The notes beneath the pieces were generated by a model. The model had not been told where the DNA came from and did no database searches. It was given only the letters and a program-made list of their open reading frames with translations. A program made the translations under genes and the position numbers. 64,000 bases of DNA from Pseudomonadota bacterium (lineage in GTDB: Bacteria; Pseudomonadota; Gammaproteobacteria; Burkholderiales; Rhodocyclaceae): the NCBI GenBank assembly GCA_018241725.1, contig JAFEDI010000108.1, positions 1-64,000 of the forward strand. The letters run 5' to 3'. This document shows, in pieces, positions 26,333-39,913 of the stretch; the first letter of the stretch is position 1; each line of letters starts with the position of its first letter.

Positions 26333-27670
26333 TCAGTCTGTCACCAGTTCCAGCGGCCGATCCACCGTCAGCGCATAGCGCCCGCGCCCGCTCTTGGCCA
26401 GGTGGATGCCGGTGCTCCGCTCGTCCAGACGCCGCTGCAGCAGCACCAGGCGCGCCTCCAGGTTGTCGCTGACACCGGGCAGCCGGATGCGCGGGTCCAG
26501 CCTCAAGCCCTTGTTGGTGAACTCGGTGCGGCCGCGCTCGACGAAATCCTGCAGCAAGGCCCACAGGATGGCCCCCGCCACGCCCTTGATGAGATAGTCA
26601 TCGTCGAGGAACACGCTGTCGTTGGCGGCATAGTGGCGGACAAGCAGCGGCGGGCCAGCCGGGACCGGCGGCGCGTTGTCGGACGCCTGCACCTCCTCCT
26701 CCACCTCCTCGGCTTGCTGGTGGTGCAGGATCGCCTGCCCCAGCTGGGCGGCGAAGGCCACCAGCGCGTCCTCGTCGTCGTAGCCGAAGTGCAGGTCGGC
26801 CACGCTCTCCACGTACAGCACGCCGAGCACCCGCTCGCAGGCCAGGATGGGCACGGCCATCTGACTGCGAGCCTCCGGCAGCCCCGGCAGCGGAATCGCC
26901 GTCTCCAGCGTGTCCGCATAGCCTTCCGCGGCAATGCTGTCGCGCACCGTGCGGCCGTAGGTGTACTCACTGGTCATGAAGCCGATACGGATCGGCGAGC
27001 GTTCCCGCGCGCTGATGCCGATCAGCCCGACGCCCATCGGGATCTCCGAGCCCACGCCGGACTCCGGATAACCCCGGCTGGCCAGCGTGTACAGCCGCCC
27101 GCGCCCCTCGTCGTGCATCAGCAGCATCACATGGCCGATGCCGAACTCCGACTGCAGGCTGTCGAGGGCGGTTTCCAGCAAGCATTGCAGGTTGGCGCTG
27201 CCGGCCAGCTTCTGGGCGGCCCGACGCAGCGCGGTGAGGTAATTGACCGGCGGCGGTGGCGGCGCCACCGTCGGCCCGACCGCCTGCTCGATGGACAGCA
27301 CCCGGTAGATGTCAGAACCGAGCAGCCTGAACACCCCGCTCATTCCCGTGTGGGCGGCGATGCCGGCCAGCTTGGCCTTCATCTGCTCGAACAGCGGACC
27401 CGCGGTTTCGGTGCGCAGGAACTGCAATTCCAATCTGTACTGGGCGCTGGTGAGGTGGCTGGTCAGCAGCAGGCGCACCGGCGAGCCGGCCAGCACGTTT
27501 TGCCGGGTGCGGTTGAAGAACTGGTAGGAGAGCGCGACATGCTCGTTGTCGATGAACTCCACCTGGGACAGATAGGCCAGGTTAGGCATGCCCTCGGCGT
27601 CGCAGGTGCCGATGTGGCCGGGGATGATGCCCTCCAGGCACTCGCGGATGGTTTCCAGGCGCACGTTCAT
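26333..27670 (-). CDS. Pyridoxamine-oxidase-fold/GAF/winged-helix multidomain protein
   Basis: 445 aa. The N-terminal third resembles the pyridoxamine 5'-phosphate oxidase flavin-binding fold (IPGHIGTCDAEGMPNLAYLS, VALSYQFFNRTRQN). Then comes a proline linker (PPPPPV) and a GAF domain (about 150-320; GSEIPMGVGLIGISARERSP, AVPILACERVLGVLYVES). The C-terminal segment EFTNKGLRLDPRIRLPGVSDNLEARLVLLQRRL resembles a DNA-binding winged helix found after adenylate/guanylate cyclase or GAF modules. It probably senses a small ligand or redox state. Translationally coupled (ATGA) to the upstream small flavin-fold protein. Confidence 0.75.
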   Translation of the reverse strand: MNVRLETIRECLEGIIPGHIGTCDAEGMPNLAYLSQVEFIDNEHVALSYQFFNRTRQNVLAGSPVRLLLTSHLTSAQYRLELQFLRTETAGPLFEQMKAKLAGIAAHTGMSGVFRLLGSDIYRVLSIEQAVGPTVAPPPPPVNYLTALRRAAQKLAGSANLQCLLETALDSLQSEFGIGHVMLLMHDEGRGRLYTLASRGYPESGVGSEIPMGVGLIGISARERSPIRIGFMTSEYTYGRTVRDSIAAEGYADTLETAIPLPGLPEARSQMAVPILACERVLGVLYVESVADLHFGYDDEDALVAFAAQLGQAILHHQQAEEVEEEVQASDNAPPVPAGPPLLVRHYAANDSVFLDDDYLIKGVAGAILWALLQDFVERGRTEFTNKGLRLDPRIRLPGVSDNLEARLVLLQRRLDERSTGIHLAKSGRGRYALTVDRPLELVTD

Positions 27671-28149
27671 GATGCTGCCGCGCCTCCAACCGGCTCGCCG
27701 GCCTTGGGCCCAGGCGTCTGGGAAAACACCGCCGAGGCCGAAAAGACCACCGTCGCCAGGTCGTCCGCCGTGCAGGAAAACACCGTGCGCACCACCTGCT
27801 CCGCCATGCCAAGAGGGACAACCTCCTGAACGAACTCGTCGATATGGTGATTCACGATCGCCATATCGACGAGTTCGAAGGGCTGCACGACGGCATCGGC
27901 GCCCTTCAGCTGGAAAGTGCGGTTACTGCTCGGCAGGCTGAACACGCAGGCCACCTTCCCGGTGGCGGCGATGTTGTCGAGCAGCTCCAGGGACTGGGAG
28001 CGTTTGACGAAAACCGCCATCCTGCGTCCTCCATCGAACACCTTGCAGCCCATGCCGCGGCTCATGCAGGCCAGCCGCGCCGCGTTGCAGGCGGCCAGGC
28101 TGATGCTGACGCCGGTCTGCAGGAAAGCCTGGGTATCACTGTCGAGCAT
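27667..28149 (-). CDS. Pyridoxamine 5'-phosphate oxidase-like protein
   Basis: 160-aa single-domain protein of the FMN-binding split-barrel type: VSISLAACNAARLACMSRGMG, RMAVFVKRSQSLELLDNIAATGKVA and FSLPSSNRTFQLKG match small heme/flavin-binding members rather than true PdxH. The function is unknown; the gene overlaps the start of the PNPOx/GAF protein, implying the two work together. It contains an unusual 17-bp perfect inverted repeat at 27831-27877. Confidence 0.65.
   Translation of the reverse strand: MLDSDTQAFLQTGVSISLAACNAARLACMSRGMGCKVFDGGRRMAVFVKRSQSLELLDNIAATGKVACVFSLPSSNRTFQLKGADAVVQPFELVDMAIVNHHIDEFVQEVVPLGMAEQVVRTVFSCTADDLATVVFSASAVFSQTPGPKAGEPVGGAAAS
27831..27877. repeat. 17-bp perfect inverted repeat inside a coding region
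   Basis: CGAACTCGTCGATATGG (27831-27847) and its exact complement CCATATCGACGAGTTCG (27861-27877) flank a 13-base loop. On the coding (minus) strand the arms encode FELVDMA and HIDEFV. Such a long perfect stem in coding DNA is rare and could form a strong mRNA hairpin or mark a protein-binding site. Confidence 0.7.
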
Positions 28150-28265
28150 GGGTCATCGTGGAGGAATATGCGTCACCGCCACTATAGGCACGCATTACCC
28201 AAAATGACATGAAGGAATACCGGCGCGGGTGAGGAGCGTGTCGCAGAGCGTTTCGCTCCAGATCT

Positions 28266-28292
28266 GCGGCGCGCGGCTGTCATGCGCGCCGC
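28266..28292 (-). terminator. GC-rich stem-loop downstream of pgi
   Basis: GCGGCGCGC and GCGCGCCGC form a perfect 9-bp stem with a 9-base loop, 15 bases past the pgi stop on the transcribed strand. No T-run follows, so it is a weak or Rho-assisted terminator candidate at best. Confidence 0.3.
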
Positions 28293-28306
28293 GGCAGGCC
28301 CTGCCC

Positions 28307-29950
28307 TCACGCCTTCAGCGATGCCCTCACCCGCCCGATCAGCTCCCGCGTGGATGCGTCGTGGGTGCCAAGGCCGTCGCCGCGCAGCTCTGCGACGATA
28401 TCCACCGCCAGCCGCTTGCCCAGCTCCACGCCCCACTGGTCGAAGGAATTGATGTTCCAGATGACGCCCTGCACGAAGACCTTGTGCTCGTAGAGGGCGA
28501 TCAGTGCGCCGAGGGAGTGCGGCGACAGGTCGGGCAGCAGCAGCGTGTTGCTCGGCCGGTTGCCGGGGAAGACCTTGTGCGACACCAGTTCCTCCAGCTC
28601 GTCGCCGGCCATGCCGGCAGCGCTGAGTTCGGCGCGTACCTCGTCGGCGGTCTTGCCCCGCATCAGCGCCTCGCTCTGGGCCAGGCAGTTGGCGAGCAGC
28701 AGCAGTTGGTGGTCGTCGAGGGCGTGGTCGGCCTTCAGCGGCGCGATGAAATCCACCGGCACCACGTCGGTGCCCTGGTGCAGCAGCTGGAAGAAGGCGT
28801 GCTGGCCGTTGGTGCCCACCTCGCCCCAGATCACCGGGCCGGTGGCGCCGGACACCGGCCGGCCGTCGCGGGTCACCGACTTGCCGTTGCTCTCCATGTC
28901 CAGCTGCTGCAGGTAGGCCGGAAAGCGGTTCAGGCGGTGCGCATAGGGCGCGATGCAATGGCTGCCGGCGTTGAAGAACTGCCGGTACCACACCCCCAGC
29001 ATGCCGAGGATCACCGGCATGCTGCGCTCCAGCGGCGCCGACGCGAAGTGCTCGTCCATCTCCCGCGCCCCATCCAGCAGCGCGGCGAAGGCCGGCATGC
29101 CGATGTACAGCGCGATGGACAGGCCGACCGCCGACCACAGGGAATAGCGCCCGCCGACCCAATCCCAGAAGCCGAACATGTGCTCCGGGTCGATGCCGAA
29201 CTCGGCAACCCGGCGGGCATCGGTGGACACCGCCACGAAGTGCCGCGCGATGTCCTCCTGCTCGCCGCCGTTCTCCAGGAACCAGCTCCGCGCGCTGGTC
29301 GCATTGCGCAGGGTTTCCTGGGTCGTGAAGGTCTTGGATACCACGACGAACAGTGTCGTCTCCGGATTGACGCGGTTCAGCACGTCGGCCAGCGGCGCAC
29401 CATCCACGTTGGACACGAAATGCATCGACAGGCGCTGGTGACCGATTGGCCTCAGAGCCTCGCAGACCATCTGCGGGCCGAGATCGGAGCCGCCGATGCC
29501 GATGTTCACGATGTCGGTGATCGGCTGGCCGCGGTAACCCTTCCAGCTGCCGCCACGCACCCGGTCGGTGAAGCGGCGCATCTGGTCGAGCACGTTGCGC
29601 ACCCCCGGCACCACGTTCTCGCCACCGACCAGGATGGTCTCGTCGCTGCGCGCGCGCAGCGCCCGGTGCAGCACGGCCCGGTGCTCGGTGATGTTCACCG
29701 GCGCACCGGAGAACATCTCGTCGCGGGCCTCCTCCAGCCCGCGGGCGCGAGCCAGGGCCATCAGCGCCTCCATCGTGGCGGTGGTGACGCGGTTCTTCGA
29801 GTAGTCGAGGAACACCCCGGCGGCCTCGACGGAGAAGCGCGCGGCCCGCGCCGGATCGTCGGCGAACAGGCGGCGCAGGTGGGCGCTCTGGATCTCTTCC
29901 CGGTGGGCCTGCAGGGCAAGCCATTCCCGGCTGGTGGTCAGCGTGTTCAT
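28307..29950 (-). CDS. pgi: Glucose-6-phosphate isomerase
   Basis: 547-aa cytosolic enzyme interconverting glucose 6-phosphate and fructose 6-phosphate. Signatures seen: [49 protein letters not shown] and [15 protein letters not shown], with the catalytic Glu/His/Lys regions. The length is normal. GAGG stands 6 bases before the ATG. It follows hexR by 7 bp in a pgl-hexR-pgi operon and lets fructose 6-phosphate re-enter the Entner-Doudoroff route. Confidence 0.97.
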   Translation of the reverse strand: MNTLTTSREWLALQAHREEIQSAHLRRLFADDPARAARFSVEAAGVFLDYSKNRVTTATMEALMALARARGLEEARDEMFSGAPVNITEHRAVLHRALRARSDETILVGGENVVPGVRNVLDQMRRFTDRVRGGSWKGYRGQPITDIVNIGIGGSDLGPQMVCEALRPIGHQRLSMHFVSNVDGAPLADVLNRVNPETTLFVVVSKTFTTQETLRNATSARSWFLENGGEQEDIARHFVAVSTDARRVAEFGIDPEHMFGFWDWVGGRYSLWSAVGLSIALYIGMPAFAALLDGAREMDEHFASAPLERSMPVILGMLGVWYRQFFNAGSHCIAPYAHRLNRFPAYLQQLDMESNGKSVTRDGRPVSGATGPVIWGEVGTNGQHAFFQLLHQGTDVVPVDFIAPLKADHALDDHQLLLLANCLAQSEALMRGKTADEVRAELSAAGMAGDELEELVSHKVFPGNRPSNTLLLPDLSPHSLGALIALYEHKVFVQGVIWNINSFDQWGVELGKRLAVDIVAELRGDGLGTHDASTRELIGRVRASLKA

Positions 29951-29957
29951 GTCGGCC

Positions 29958-30869
29958 TCAATATCCTCGGATGCGTTTGTCGCGAAGGGTCTGCTTGGTT
30001 CTTTCCAGGCGCTTCACCAGTTCCGGCCCGGCCACCAGGGCCACGCCGACGGCGAGCACGTCGATGATCGCCAGGTGGGCGATGCGCGAAGTCATCGGCG
30101 AATAGACGTCCGGGTCTTCCGGCACGTCGGCGGCCAGCGTCACGCTGGCGGCGCGGGCCAGCGGCGACCCGCTGGCGGTGATCGCCACCACCTCGGCGCC
30201 GGCGTCGCGGGCCAGCTCCACGCTGCGGATCAGGTCCGTCGTGCGCCCGCTGGCGGAGATCGCCACCACTGCGTCGCCGGCCCGCAGCAGCGTCGCCGCC
30301 ATGCCCTGGATGTGCGGATCGCCATAGGCCACGCTGGGCGTGCCGTAGCGGAAGAACTTGTGCTGCGCGTCCTGGGCCACGATGCCCGAGTTGCCGATGC
30401 CGTAGAACTCGATGCGCCGCGCCTCGGCCAGGATGTCCACGGCCCGCGCCACGCGCGCCGGGTCCAGGTGGTTACGCACGTTGAGCAAAGCGCCGATGCT
30501 GCGGTCGAAGACCTTGAGCACCGCCTGGTTGAGGCTGTCCTCCGGCCCCACGTCGCGGTGCACGAAGGGCGTGCCGCTGGCCATGCTCTGGGCCAGACGC
30601 AGCTTGAACTCCTTGAAGCCGGAGAAGCCCAGCGCATTGGCGAAGCGCGCCACCGTCGGCTGGCTCACGCCGACCCGGTAGGCCAACTCGGCGATGGAGA
30701 TGTTGAGCACCTCGCTGGGCTGCTCCAGCACGAAGTCGGCCACCGCGCTCTCGGACTTGCGCAGCTCGCCTTTCATCGCGCCGATGCGCGTCAGCAGCGA
30801 GGCGCCGCCGCCGGCCGGCTCGGCAACGGCGTCGCCACGCTCATTTGCGGGGGAATCCATGGTCGCCAT
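29958..30869 (-). CDS. hexR: MurR/RpiR-family regulator HexR
   Basis: 303-aa regulator. The N-terminal RpiR helix-turn-helix ([54 protein letters not shown]) is followed by a SIS sugar-phosphate domain ([34 protein letters not shown]). HexR represses Entner-Doudoroff and central carbon genes and releases DNA on binding 2-keto-3-deoxy-6-phosphogluconate. Its place between pgl and pgi and opposite edd-eda supports this name. The start is ambiguous: ATG 30869 is used; GTG 30881 or ATG 30860 are alternatives. Confidence 0.9.
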   Translation of the reverse strand: MATMDSPANERGDAVAEPAGGGASLLTRIGAMKGELRKSESAVADFVLEQPSEVLNISIAELAYRVGVSQPTVARFANALGFSGFKEFKLRLAQSMASGTPFVHRDVGPEDSLNQAVLKVFDRSIGALLNVRNHLDPARVARAVDILAEARRIEFYGIGNSGIVAQDAQHKFFRYGTPSVAYGDPHIQGMAATLLRAGDAVVAISASGRTTDLIRSVELARDAGAEVVAITASGSPLARAASVTLAADVPEDPDVYSPMTSRIAHLAIIDVLAVGVALVAGPELVKRLERTKQTLRDKRIRGY

Positions 30870-30899
30870 ACTTGTTTTCACCTTGTCGTCACTCTCGGA

Positions 30900-31631
30900 T
30901 CAGGCACAGAAGAACAGCTCCGGCACCACCTTGCGCTGCTGCAGCACCGCGGCGATGGGCAGCAGCAACGGGTCGCCCTGGCTCGCCGTGCGCTCCAGCA
31001 CCGCCCGCTTCTTCGCGCCGCCGGCCTGCAAAAACAGGCGCTGCGTATCGAGCAGCCCGGCCAGCGTCAGCGTGATGCGCGCATGGGGCGCCGCCGGCGG
31101 ATGGATGCAGGTCAGCGTGGAACCGCCCGTCATGTCCAGCGCTTCGGCCAGGCCCGCTGCGTCCGGGAAGAGGCTGGCCGTGTGGCCGTCTTCGCCCATG
31201 CCCAGCACCACCGCGTCGAAGGGCTGCGGCAATTCTGCGCGCAGCGCCAGCGCCGCCGCTACACCGGCTTCCGGCGATGGGGCCGGCGTTTTCAGCGGCA
31301 CGAAGCGCGCCGCCGCCGCGTGGCCCAACAACAGATGGCGGCGCACCAGCGCCTCGTTGCTGTCGGCGCTGTCCGGCGCCACCCAGCGCTCATCCACCAG
31401 CGTCACCACCACCCGCGACCAGTCCAGCGTCTCCGCCGACAAGGCTTCAAGGAAGGGAATCGGGCTGCGCCCGCCGGACACCGCCAGCGACGCGCATCCG
31501 CGCCCGGCCAGTCCACTGCGCAGCGCGTCGGCCACGGCCGCGGCCAGTGCGCGGGCCATCGCCGCATCGGCATCGAACAGGCGCTGGCGGACAAAGCCCG
31601 GCAAGGCAAGCGGTGAAATCGTCTCGTTCAT
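30900..31631 (-). CDS. pgl: 6-phosphogluconolactonase
   Basis: 243-aa DevB/SOL-type enzyme hydrolysing 6-phosphogluconolactone to 6-phosphogluconate. Motifs: AVSGGRSPIPFLEAL, TLVDERWVAPDSADSNEAL and VVLGMGEDGHTASLFP with the catalytic His. First gene of the leftward pgl-hexR-pgi group. No zwf (glucose-6-phosphate dehydrogenase) is adjacent, though it is usually the partner, so zwf must lie elsewhere. Confidence 0.93.
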   Translation of the reverse strand: MNETISPLALPGFVRQRLFDADAAMARALAAAVADALRSGLAGRGCASLAVSGGRSPIPFLEALSAETLDWSRVVVTLVDERWVAPDSADSNEALVRRHLLLGHAAAARFVPLKTPAPSPEAGVAAALALRAELPQPFDAVVLGMGEDGHTASLFPDAAGLAEALDMTGGSTLTCIHPPAAPHARITLTLAGLLDTQRLFLQAGGAKKRAVLERTASQGDPLLLPIAAVLQQRKVVPELFFCA

Positions 31632-31670
31632 TGCATGAATACCCCGGAGGAAGCCGATTACGGCTACAAA

Positions 31671-31685
31671 TGTACTTTTGTTACA
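31671..31685. promoter_or_regulatory. HexR-like operator (TGTA-N7-TACA) between pgl and edd
   Basis: TGTACTTTTGTTACA is a near palindrome in the AT-rich divergent region between pgl and edd, resembling known HexR sites (TGTAAT-type arms). A second, wider pair TGTAG (31706-31710) and CTACA (31728-31732) lies close by. The region 31632-31916 holds no gene and is strongly AT-rich, as expected of a regulated divergent promoter. Binding is inferred. Confidence 0.5.
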
Positions 31686-31916
31686 CACAATTAAAGCGGT
31701 AGCTTTGTAGAAAGTCAACACGAAAAACTACACGCCAAAAATTTTTCATTGCGCCGATATCTGCTGTTTTTATTGGTATTTATAGAATTTGCCAGCAAGC
31801 CATCCGATGTAGACAAACAAAAATCTCAAAAGCTTTCTTGTATTTCTTTTTGGAGTAATGCTACATTTATTTCAACAAACTACACAGAACAGGCCCCAAC
31901 CGGCCAAGGAGACATG

Positions 31917-33752
<1,836 letters not shown>

Positions 33753-33776
33753 GCCGGCCCCGCAGAGAGAACCATC

Positions 33777-34415
33777 ATGCAGACCCGAGAAATCCTCGCC
33801 GCCAGCCCCGTCATGCCGGTCATCGTCATCGACGAACTGGCCTCCGCCGTGCCCCTCGCCCGCGCCCTCGTCGCCGGCGGCATCCGGGTGCTGGAAGTCA
33901 CGCTGCGCACCGCCGCCGCGCTGGACAGCATCCGCGCCATCGTCGCCGAAGTGCCGGAAGCCCTGGTCGGCGTCGGCACCATCGTCAGCCCGGTCGATCT
34001 CGAAGCGGCCCGCGCCGCCGGTGCCCGCTTCGGCGTCAGCCCCGGCGCCAATGCCGAGCTGCTGGCCGCCGCACGGGACAGCGGCCTGCCCTTCCTGCCC
34101 GGCGTGATGACACCCTCCGACGTCATCAATGCAGTGGCCGCCGGCTTCGACACCCTCAAGCTGTTCCCGGCCAAGCAGGCCGGCGGCATCGGCATGCTCA
34201 AGGCCCTCGGCGGCCCCTTCCCGCAGCTGCGCTTCTGCCCCACCGGCGGCATCGATCTGGCCAGCGCGCCGGAATTCCTGGCCCTGCCCAACGTGGCCTG
34301 CGTCGGCGGCTCCTGGCTGACGCCCGCCGACAAGGTCAAGGCCGGCGACTGGGCCGCCATCACCCATCTGGCCGCCGAAGCCGCCGCGCTGCGCCGCCCC
34401 ACCCACGCCGCCTGA
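33777..34415 (+). CDS. eda: KDPG aldolase (2-dehydro-3-deoxy-phosphogluconate aldolase)
   Basis: 212-aa class I aldolase splitting KDPG into pyruvate and glyceraldehyde 3-phosphate. The Schiff-base lysine lies in FDTLKLFPAKQAGG; the Glu of VLEVTLRTAAAL and the phosphate-binding FCPTGGIDLASAPEFL are present. It lies 24 bp after edd, completing the Entner-Doudoroff pair. Confidence 0.96.
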   Translation: MQTREILAASPVMPVIVIDELASAVPLARALVAGGIRVLEVTLRTAAALDSIRAIVAEVPEALVGVGTIVSPVDLEAARAAGARFGVSPGANAELLAAARDSGLPFLPGVMTPSDVINAVAAGFDTLKLFPAKQAGGIGMLKALGGPFPQLRFCPTGGIDLASAPEFLALPNVACVGGSWLTPADKVKAGDWAAITHLAAEAAALRRPTHAA

Positions 34416-34425
34416 GACAACAAAC

Positions 34426-35430
34426 ATGCCGCGCTACCGCATCGTCCACGAGCACTTCGACGGCCTGCCCACGGTGGCGCTGGAGGACAGCCACAGCGGG
34501 GCCCGCGCCGTGCTGTGCACCACAGGCACCACGCTGCTGAGCTGGCAGCAGGCCACGGCGGACGGCCCGCTCGAACTGATCGACGGTTACGCCAGCGCCG
34601 CCGAGCTGCAGAGCCAGGCCGGCGTGCGCAGCGGCATCATGGCCCCGTTCAGCAACCGCGTCGCCGCCGCCTGCTATCGCTTCGACGGCACCCTCCACGA
34701 CCTGCAACCCGGCGTGCCGGAAGCCGAACGGCTGATCTACCACGGCTTCCTGCGCAACCTCGCGCTGCCCATCGTCGACACCCAGGCCGACGACGACGCA
34801 GCCAGCGTGGAGTTCACCTGCGCCGCCATCCGGCCCGGTGCCTTTGCCGGCTACCCCTTCGCCCTCGACCTGCGCATCCTGTTCTCCCTGTCCGACCAAG
34901 GCATCGCGCTGGAACTGGAGGCCCATAACGTCGGCGACACGGCGGCCCCTTACAGCTGCGGCTGGCACCCCTACTTCCGCCTCGGCGACGAAGGCATCGA
35001 ACACCTCAAGCTGCACCTGCCGGCCCGCCACGGCATCGCTACCGACGCCGGGCTGATCCCGCTGGCGGACGGCGCCGCCTACCAGCCGCTGCATGCGCTG
35101 CCGGCGCTGGACTTCCGCCTGCCCTGGGCCATCGGCCACACGGTCATCGATGGCTGTGTCGCCGATCCCATCGCCGACGCCCACGGCATCGTACTCACAC
35201 GCCTGCGCGACCCGATCAACCGGCGCGCACTGGAGGTCTGGCAGCACGGCGGGCTGGTGCACCTCTTCACCGGCGACACGCTGGCCCGCAACGGCCGCCG
35301 TGCGGTGGCCATCGAGCCGGTATCGGCGATGACCGACGCCTTCAACCGCCCCGACTGCGCCGCCGCGATCCGCCTGCCGCCGGGCGGCAGCCACCGCTTC
35401 CGCTGCGGCGCCCGCTTCGCGCAGGGCTGA
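34426..35430 (+). CDS. Aldose 1-epimerase (galactose mutarotase family)
   Basis: 334-aa beta-sandwich epimerase. It includes SGIMAPFSNRVAAACYRFDG, YHGFLRN with the catalytic His, SCGWHPYFRLGD with the second His, and a late catalytic Glu region (MTDAFNRPD follows AIEPVSA). It would equilibrate alpha and beta anomers of glucose or a related sugar. It is located inside the edd-eda-pyk operon, 10 bp after eda, so it feeds sugar catabolism. Exact sugar unknown. Confidence 0.87.
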   Translation: MPRYRIVHEHFDGLPTVALEDSHSGARAVLCTTGTTLLSWQQATADGPLELIDGYASAAELQSQAGVRSGIMAPFSNRVAAACYRFDGTLHDLQPGVPEAERLIYHGFLRNLALPIVDTQADDDAASVEFTCAAIRPGAFAGYPFALDLRILFSLSDQGIALELEAHNVGDTAAPYSCGWHPYFRLGDEGIEHLKLHLPARHGIATDAGLIPLADGAAYQPLHALPALDFRLPWAIGHTVIDGCVADPIADAHGIVLTRLRDPINRRALEVWQHGGLVHLFTGDTLARNGRRAVAIEPVSAMTDAFNRPDCAAAIRLPPGGSHRFRCGARFAQG

Positions 35431-35466
35431 GACGCAACCCACACCTATAAATACCAGGAGACAAGC

Positions 35467-36918
35467 GTGCCCCACCGCAACACCAAGATCATCGCCACCC
35501 TCGGCCCGGCCAGCGCCGACGAGGCGAGCATCCGTGCCCTCGCCGAAGCCGGCGCCGACGTGTTCCGCCTCAACTTCAGCCACGGCAGCCACGACAACCA
35601 CCGCGCCGTGCACGCCGCGATCCGCCGCGTCGAAGCCGCCCTCGGCCGCCCGCTCGGCATCCTCATGGATCTGCAGGGGCCCAAGCTGCGCCTCGGCACC
35701 TTTGCCAGCGGCAAGCCGCGCCTCTCCCGCGGCGACCTCATCCGCTTCGACCTCGACATCACGCCGGGCGACGCCCACCGGGTGTGCATTCCCCACCCGG
35801 AGATCATCGCCGCCGTACGCCCTGGCGACACCCTGCTGATCGACGACGGCAAGATGCGCTTCCGCGTCATCGAGAAAGCCGGCGACGTGGTCACCGCCGA
35901 AGCCCTCACCGACGGACTGCTGTCCGACCGCAAGGGCGTCAACGTGCCCTCCGTGGCCCTGCCCCTGTCGGCAATGACCGCCAAGGACCAGGCCGATCTG
36001 ACCTTCGGCCTCGAACTGGGCGTCGACTGGGTGGCCCTGTCCTTCGTGCAGCGCCCGGAGGACCTGTTTGAGGCCCGCGCCATCATCGGCAAGCGTGCCT
36101 GGCTGATGGCCAAGATCGAGAAGCCCGCCGCGCTGGCCCATCTCGACGCCATCATCGCCGCCGCCGACGGCGTGATGGTGGCCCGCGGCGACCTGGGCGT
36201 GGAACTGCCGCCCGAGGAAGTGCCCGGCCTGCAGAAGCGCATCGTGCGGTGCTGCCGGGAAGCCGGCAAACCGGTGGTGGTAGCGACGCAGATGCTCGAA
36301 TCGATGATCGAGGCCCCCGCGCCGACCCGCGCCGAAGCCTCCGACGTGGCCACCGCCGTGTATGACGGGGTGGACTGCGTGATGCTGTCCGCCGAATCGG
36401 CCTCCGGCAAATACCCGCGGGAAGCCGTCGAGATGATGACCCGCATCATCGCCTGCACCGAAGCCGACCCGCTGCAGCGCCAGCTGATGGACGCCGTGCA
36501 TGGCCGCCTGGAGCACAGCAGCACCGACGCCATCGGCGCCGCGATGCGCACCGTGGCCGGCGTACTGCCGCTCGGCGCGACGGTGGCCTACACCTCGTCC
36601 GGCGCCACCACCCTGCGCCTCGCCAACCAGCGCCCGCGCGCGCCCATCCTCTCGCTGACGCCCGACGAACGCGTCGCCCGCCGCCTAGCCCTAGTGTGGG
36701 GCGTGCGCTCGCGCCTGTCCCGCTGCGTCGCGCCGACCACCACCGACCACGACGCCGCGATGCTCGCCGAAGCCGCCGAGGCCTGCCGCGACGAAGGCCT
36801 CACCAGCCCCAGCGACGCCTTCGTGCTGGCCGCCGGCGTGCCCTTCGGCACCCCCGGCTCGACCAATCTGCTGCGCGTGGTGCTGCCCGGCAGCGCCCCG
36901 CAAACCCAATCCCTATAA
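35467..36918 (+). CDS. pyk: Pyruvate kinase
   Basis: 483-aa enzyme making pyruvate and ATP from PEP. Motifs: TKIIATLGPAS, FRLNFSHGSHDNHRA, AKIEKPAALAHLDAIIAAAD, MVARGDLGVELPPEEVPGLQ, MLESMIEAPAPTRAEASDVA and CVMLSAESASGKYP. The GTG start follows CAGGAGACAAGC. The C-terminal domain is complete. It uses PEP formed by the downstream enolase. Confidence 0.95.
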   Translation: MPHRNTKIIATLGPASADEASIRALAEAGADVFRLNFSHGSHDNHRAVHAAIRRVEAALGRPLGILMDLQGPKLRLGTFASGKPRLSRGDLIRFDLDITPGDAHRVCIPHPEIIAAVRPGDTLLIDDGKMRFRVIEKAGDVVTAEALTDGLLSDRKGVNVPSVALPLSAMTAKDQADLTFGLELGVDWVALSFVQRPEDLFEARAIIGKRAWLMAKIEKPAALAHLDAIIAAADGVMVARGDLGVELPPEEVPGLQKRIVRCCREAGKPVVVATQMLESMIEAPAPTRAEASDVATAVYDGVDCVMLSAESASGKYPREAVEMMTRIIACTEADPLQRQLMDAVHGRLEHSSTDAIGAAMRTVAGVLPLGATVAYTSSGATTLRLANQRPRAPILSLTPDERVARRLALVWGVRSRLSRCVAPTTTDHDAAMLAEAAEACRDEGLTSPSDAFVLAAGVPFGTPGSTNLLRVVLPGSAPQTQSL

Positions 36919-36945
36919 GACGACAGCCCACCAAAGGAAATGACC

Positions 36946-39901
<2,956 letters not shown>

Positions 39902-39913
39902 GACGGACCCGCC

